A stretch of 64,000 bases of DNA from an uncultured Prevotella sp. (GTDB lineage: Bacteria; Bacteroidota; Bacteroidia; Bacteroidales; Bacteroidaceae). The stretch covers positions 27,493 through 91,492 of the forward strand of contig NZ_CAMJFM010000010.1 in assembly GCF_946404925.1 (NCBI RefSeq), given 5' to 3'. Position numbers and translations under genes: made by a program. The notes under the pieces are model-generated. The model saw only the letters and a program-made list of their open reading frames with translations. It had not been told where the DNA came from and made no database searches. Positions 63,918-64,000 of this stretch are shown here, piece after piece. Position 1 is the first letter of the stretch, and every line of letters starts with the position of its first letter.

Positions 63918-64000
63918 TTAATTCTTAGTAACTTTAATGTTCAACTTAAACTCATCGAACTCAACCTCCTGACCGTCATTAGGTTGTAGAGTAATATTAT
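63918..64000 (-). CDS. ileS: Probable isoleucyl-tRNA synthetase, C-terminal end only
   Basis: The minus strand is open from base 64000 to a stop at 63918, reading LQPNDGQEVEFDEFKLNIKV and then TKN. A C-terminal end of this sort and the order ileS-dksA-lspA in Bacteroidales suggest IleRS. Only about 26 residues are visible, so the identification is by position. Confidence 0.5.
   Translation of the reverse strand, partial: NITLQPNDGQEVEFDEFKLNIKVTKN

Overview
The window reads as a chromosome segment of a Bacteroidales bacterium, most likely Prevotellaceae. The evidence is the promoter form (TTTG or TTG, 19-21 bp, then TAnnTTTG) in front of many genes, the Bacteroidetes-specific families (DUF4835, DUF3127, DUF3256, DUF4296, DUF2027, TamL), the HU-like protein, and the locus order ileS-dksA-lspA. 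No tRNA, rRNA, CRISPR array, transposase or phage gene was seen. Most of the window is dense housekeeping sequence.

Layout. 1-5048: a degenerate sensor kinase (5' end outside the window), an AsmA-like protein and two unrelated peptidoglycan carboxypeptidases facing each other. 5058-8129: membrane pyrophosphatase and an acidic unknown protein. 8239-11683: rarA, a TRIC-type channel and dnaB. 11722-17991 (minus): a pseudo-protease/TPR protein, recN, DUF4835, an epsilon-type exonuclease and dnaN. 18159-19372: DUF3127 protein and trmN6. 19476-27440 (plus): lon, tgt, lptG-type permease, DEAD-box helicase, ispE and galE, tightly packed or overlapping. 27627-29325: a small accessory-looking stretch with a DUF6440 protein, a zinc-ribbon protein, about 530 bp of repeats and an HU-like protein. 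29354-33179 (minus): TPR protein and gyrA. 33400-35925: clpC. 35972-38598 (minus): DUF2027 protein and nadE. 38690-44234 (minus): complete rnf operon, rseC-rnfB-C-D-G-E-A. 44388-56147: an acidic unknown, lipoprotein, GHL10 protein, metH, smpB, DMP19-like protein, YycJ-like hydrolase, TamL, rRNA methyltransferase, YgjP-like peptidase and GH43. 56271-64000: proS, DUF3256, phenylacetate-CoA ligase, rsmE, nucleoside permease, DUF4296 lipoprotein, lspA, dksA-like gene and the tail of probable ileS.

How the genes fit together. Energy coupling is strong: Rnf (ferredoxin:NAD oxidoreductase) and an ion-pumping pyrophosphatase both build ion gradients, as in anaerobic Bacteroidales. Replication and repair (dnaN, dnaB, gyrA, recN, rarA, exonuclease) and envelope biogenesis (TamL, AsmA-like, LptG-type, LspA, carboxypeptidases) make up much of the rest.

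The most unusual signal is a set of intergenic micro-repeats with a 7-8 nt unit, in at least four sequence families, sitting at gene 3' ends. Eight of nine lie in the orientation that places a stop codon in the upstream gene's sense strand, and several supply its last codons. The ninth, in the stop-free orientation, is translated inside an rRNA methyltransferase. A second notable structure is a 27-28 nt inverted repeat of TGTTACAG units around an AT-rich core upstream of the HU-like gene.
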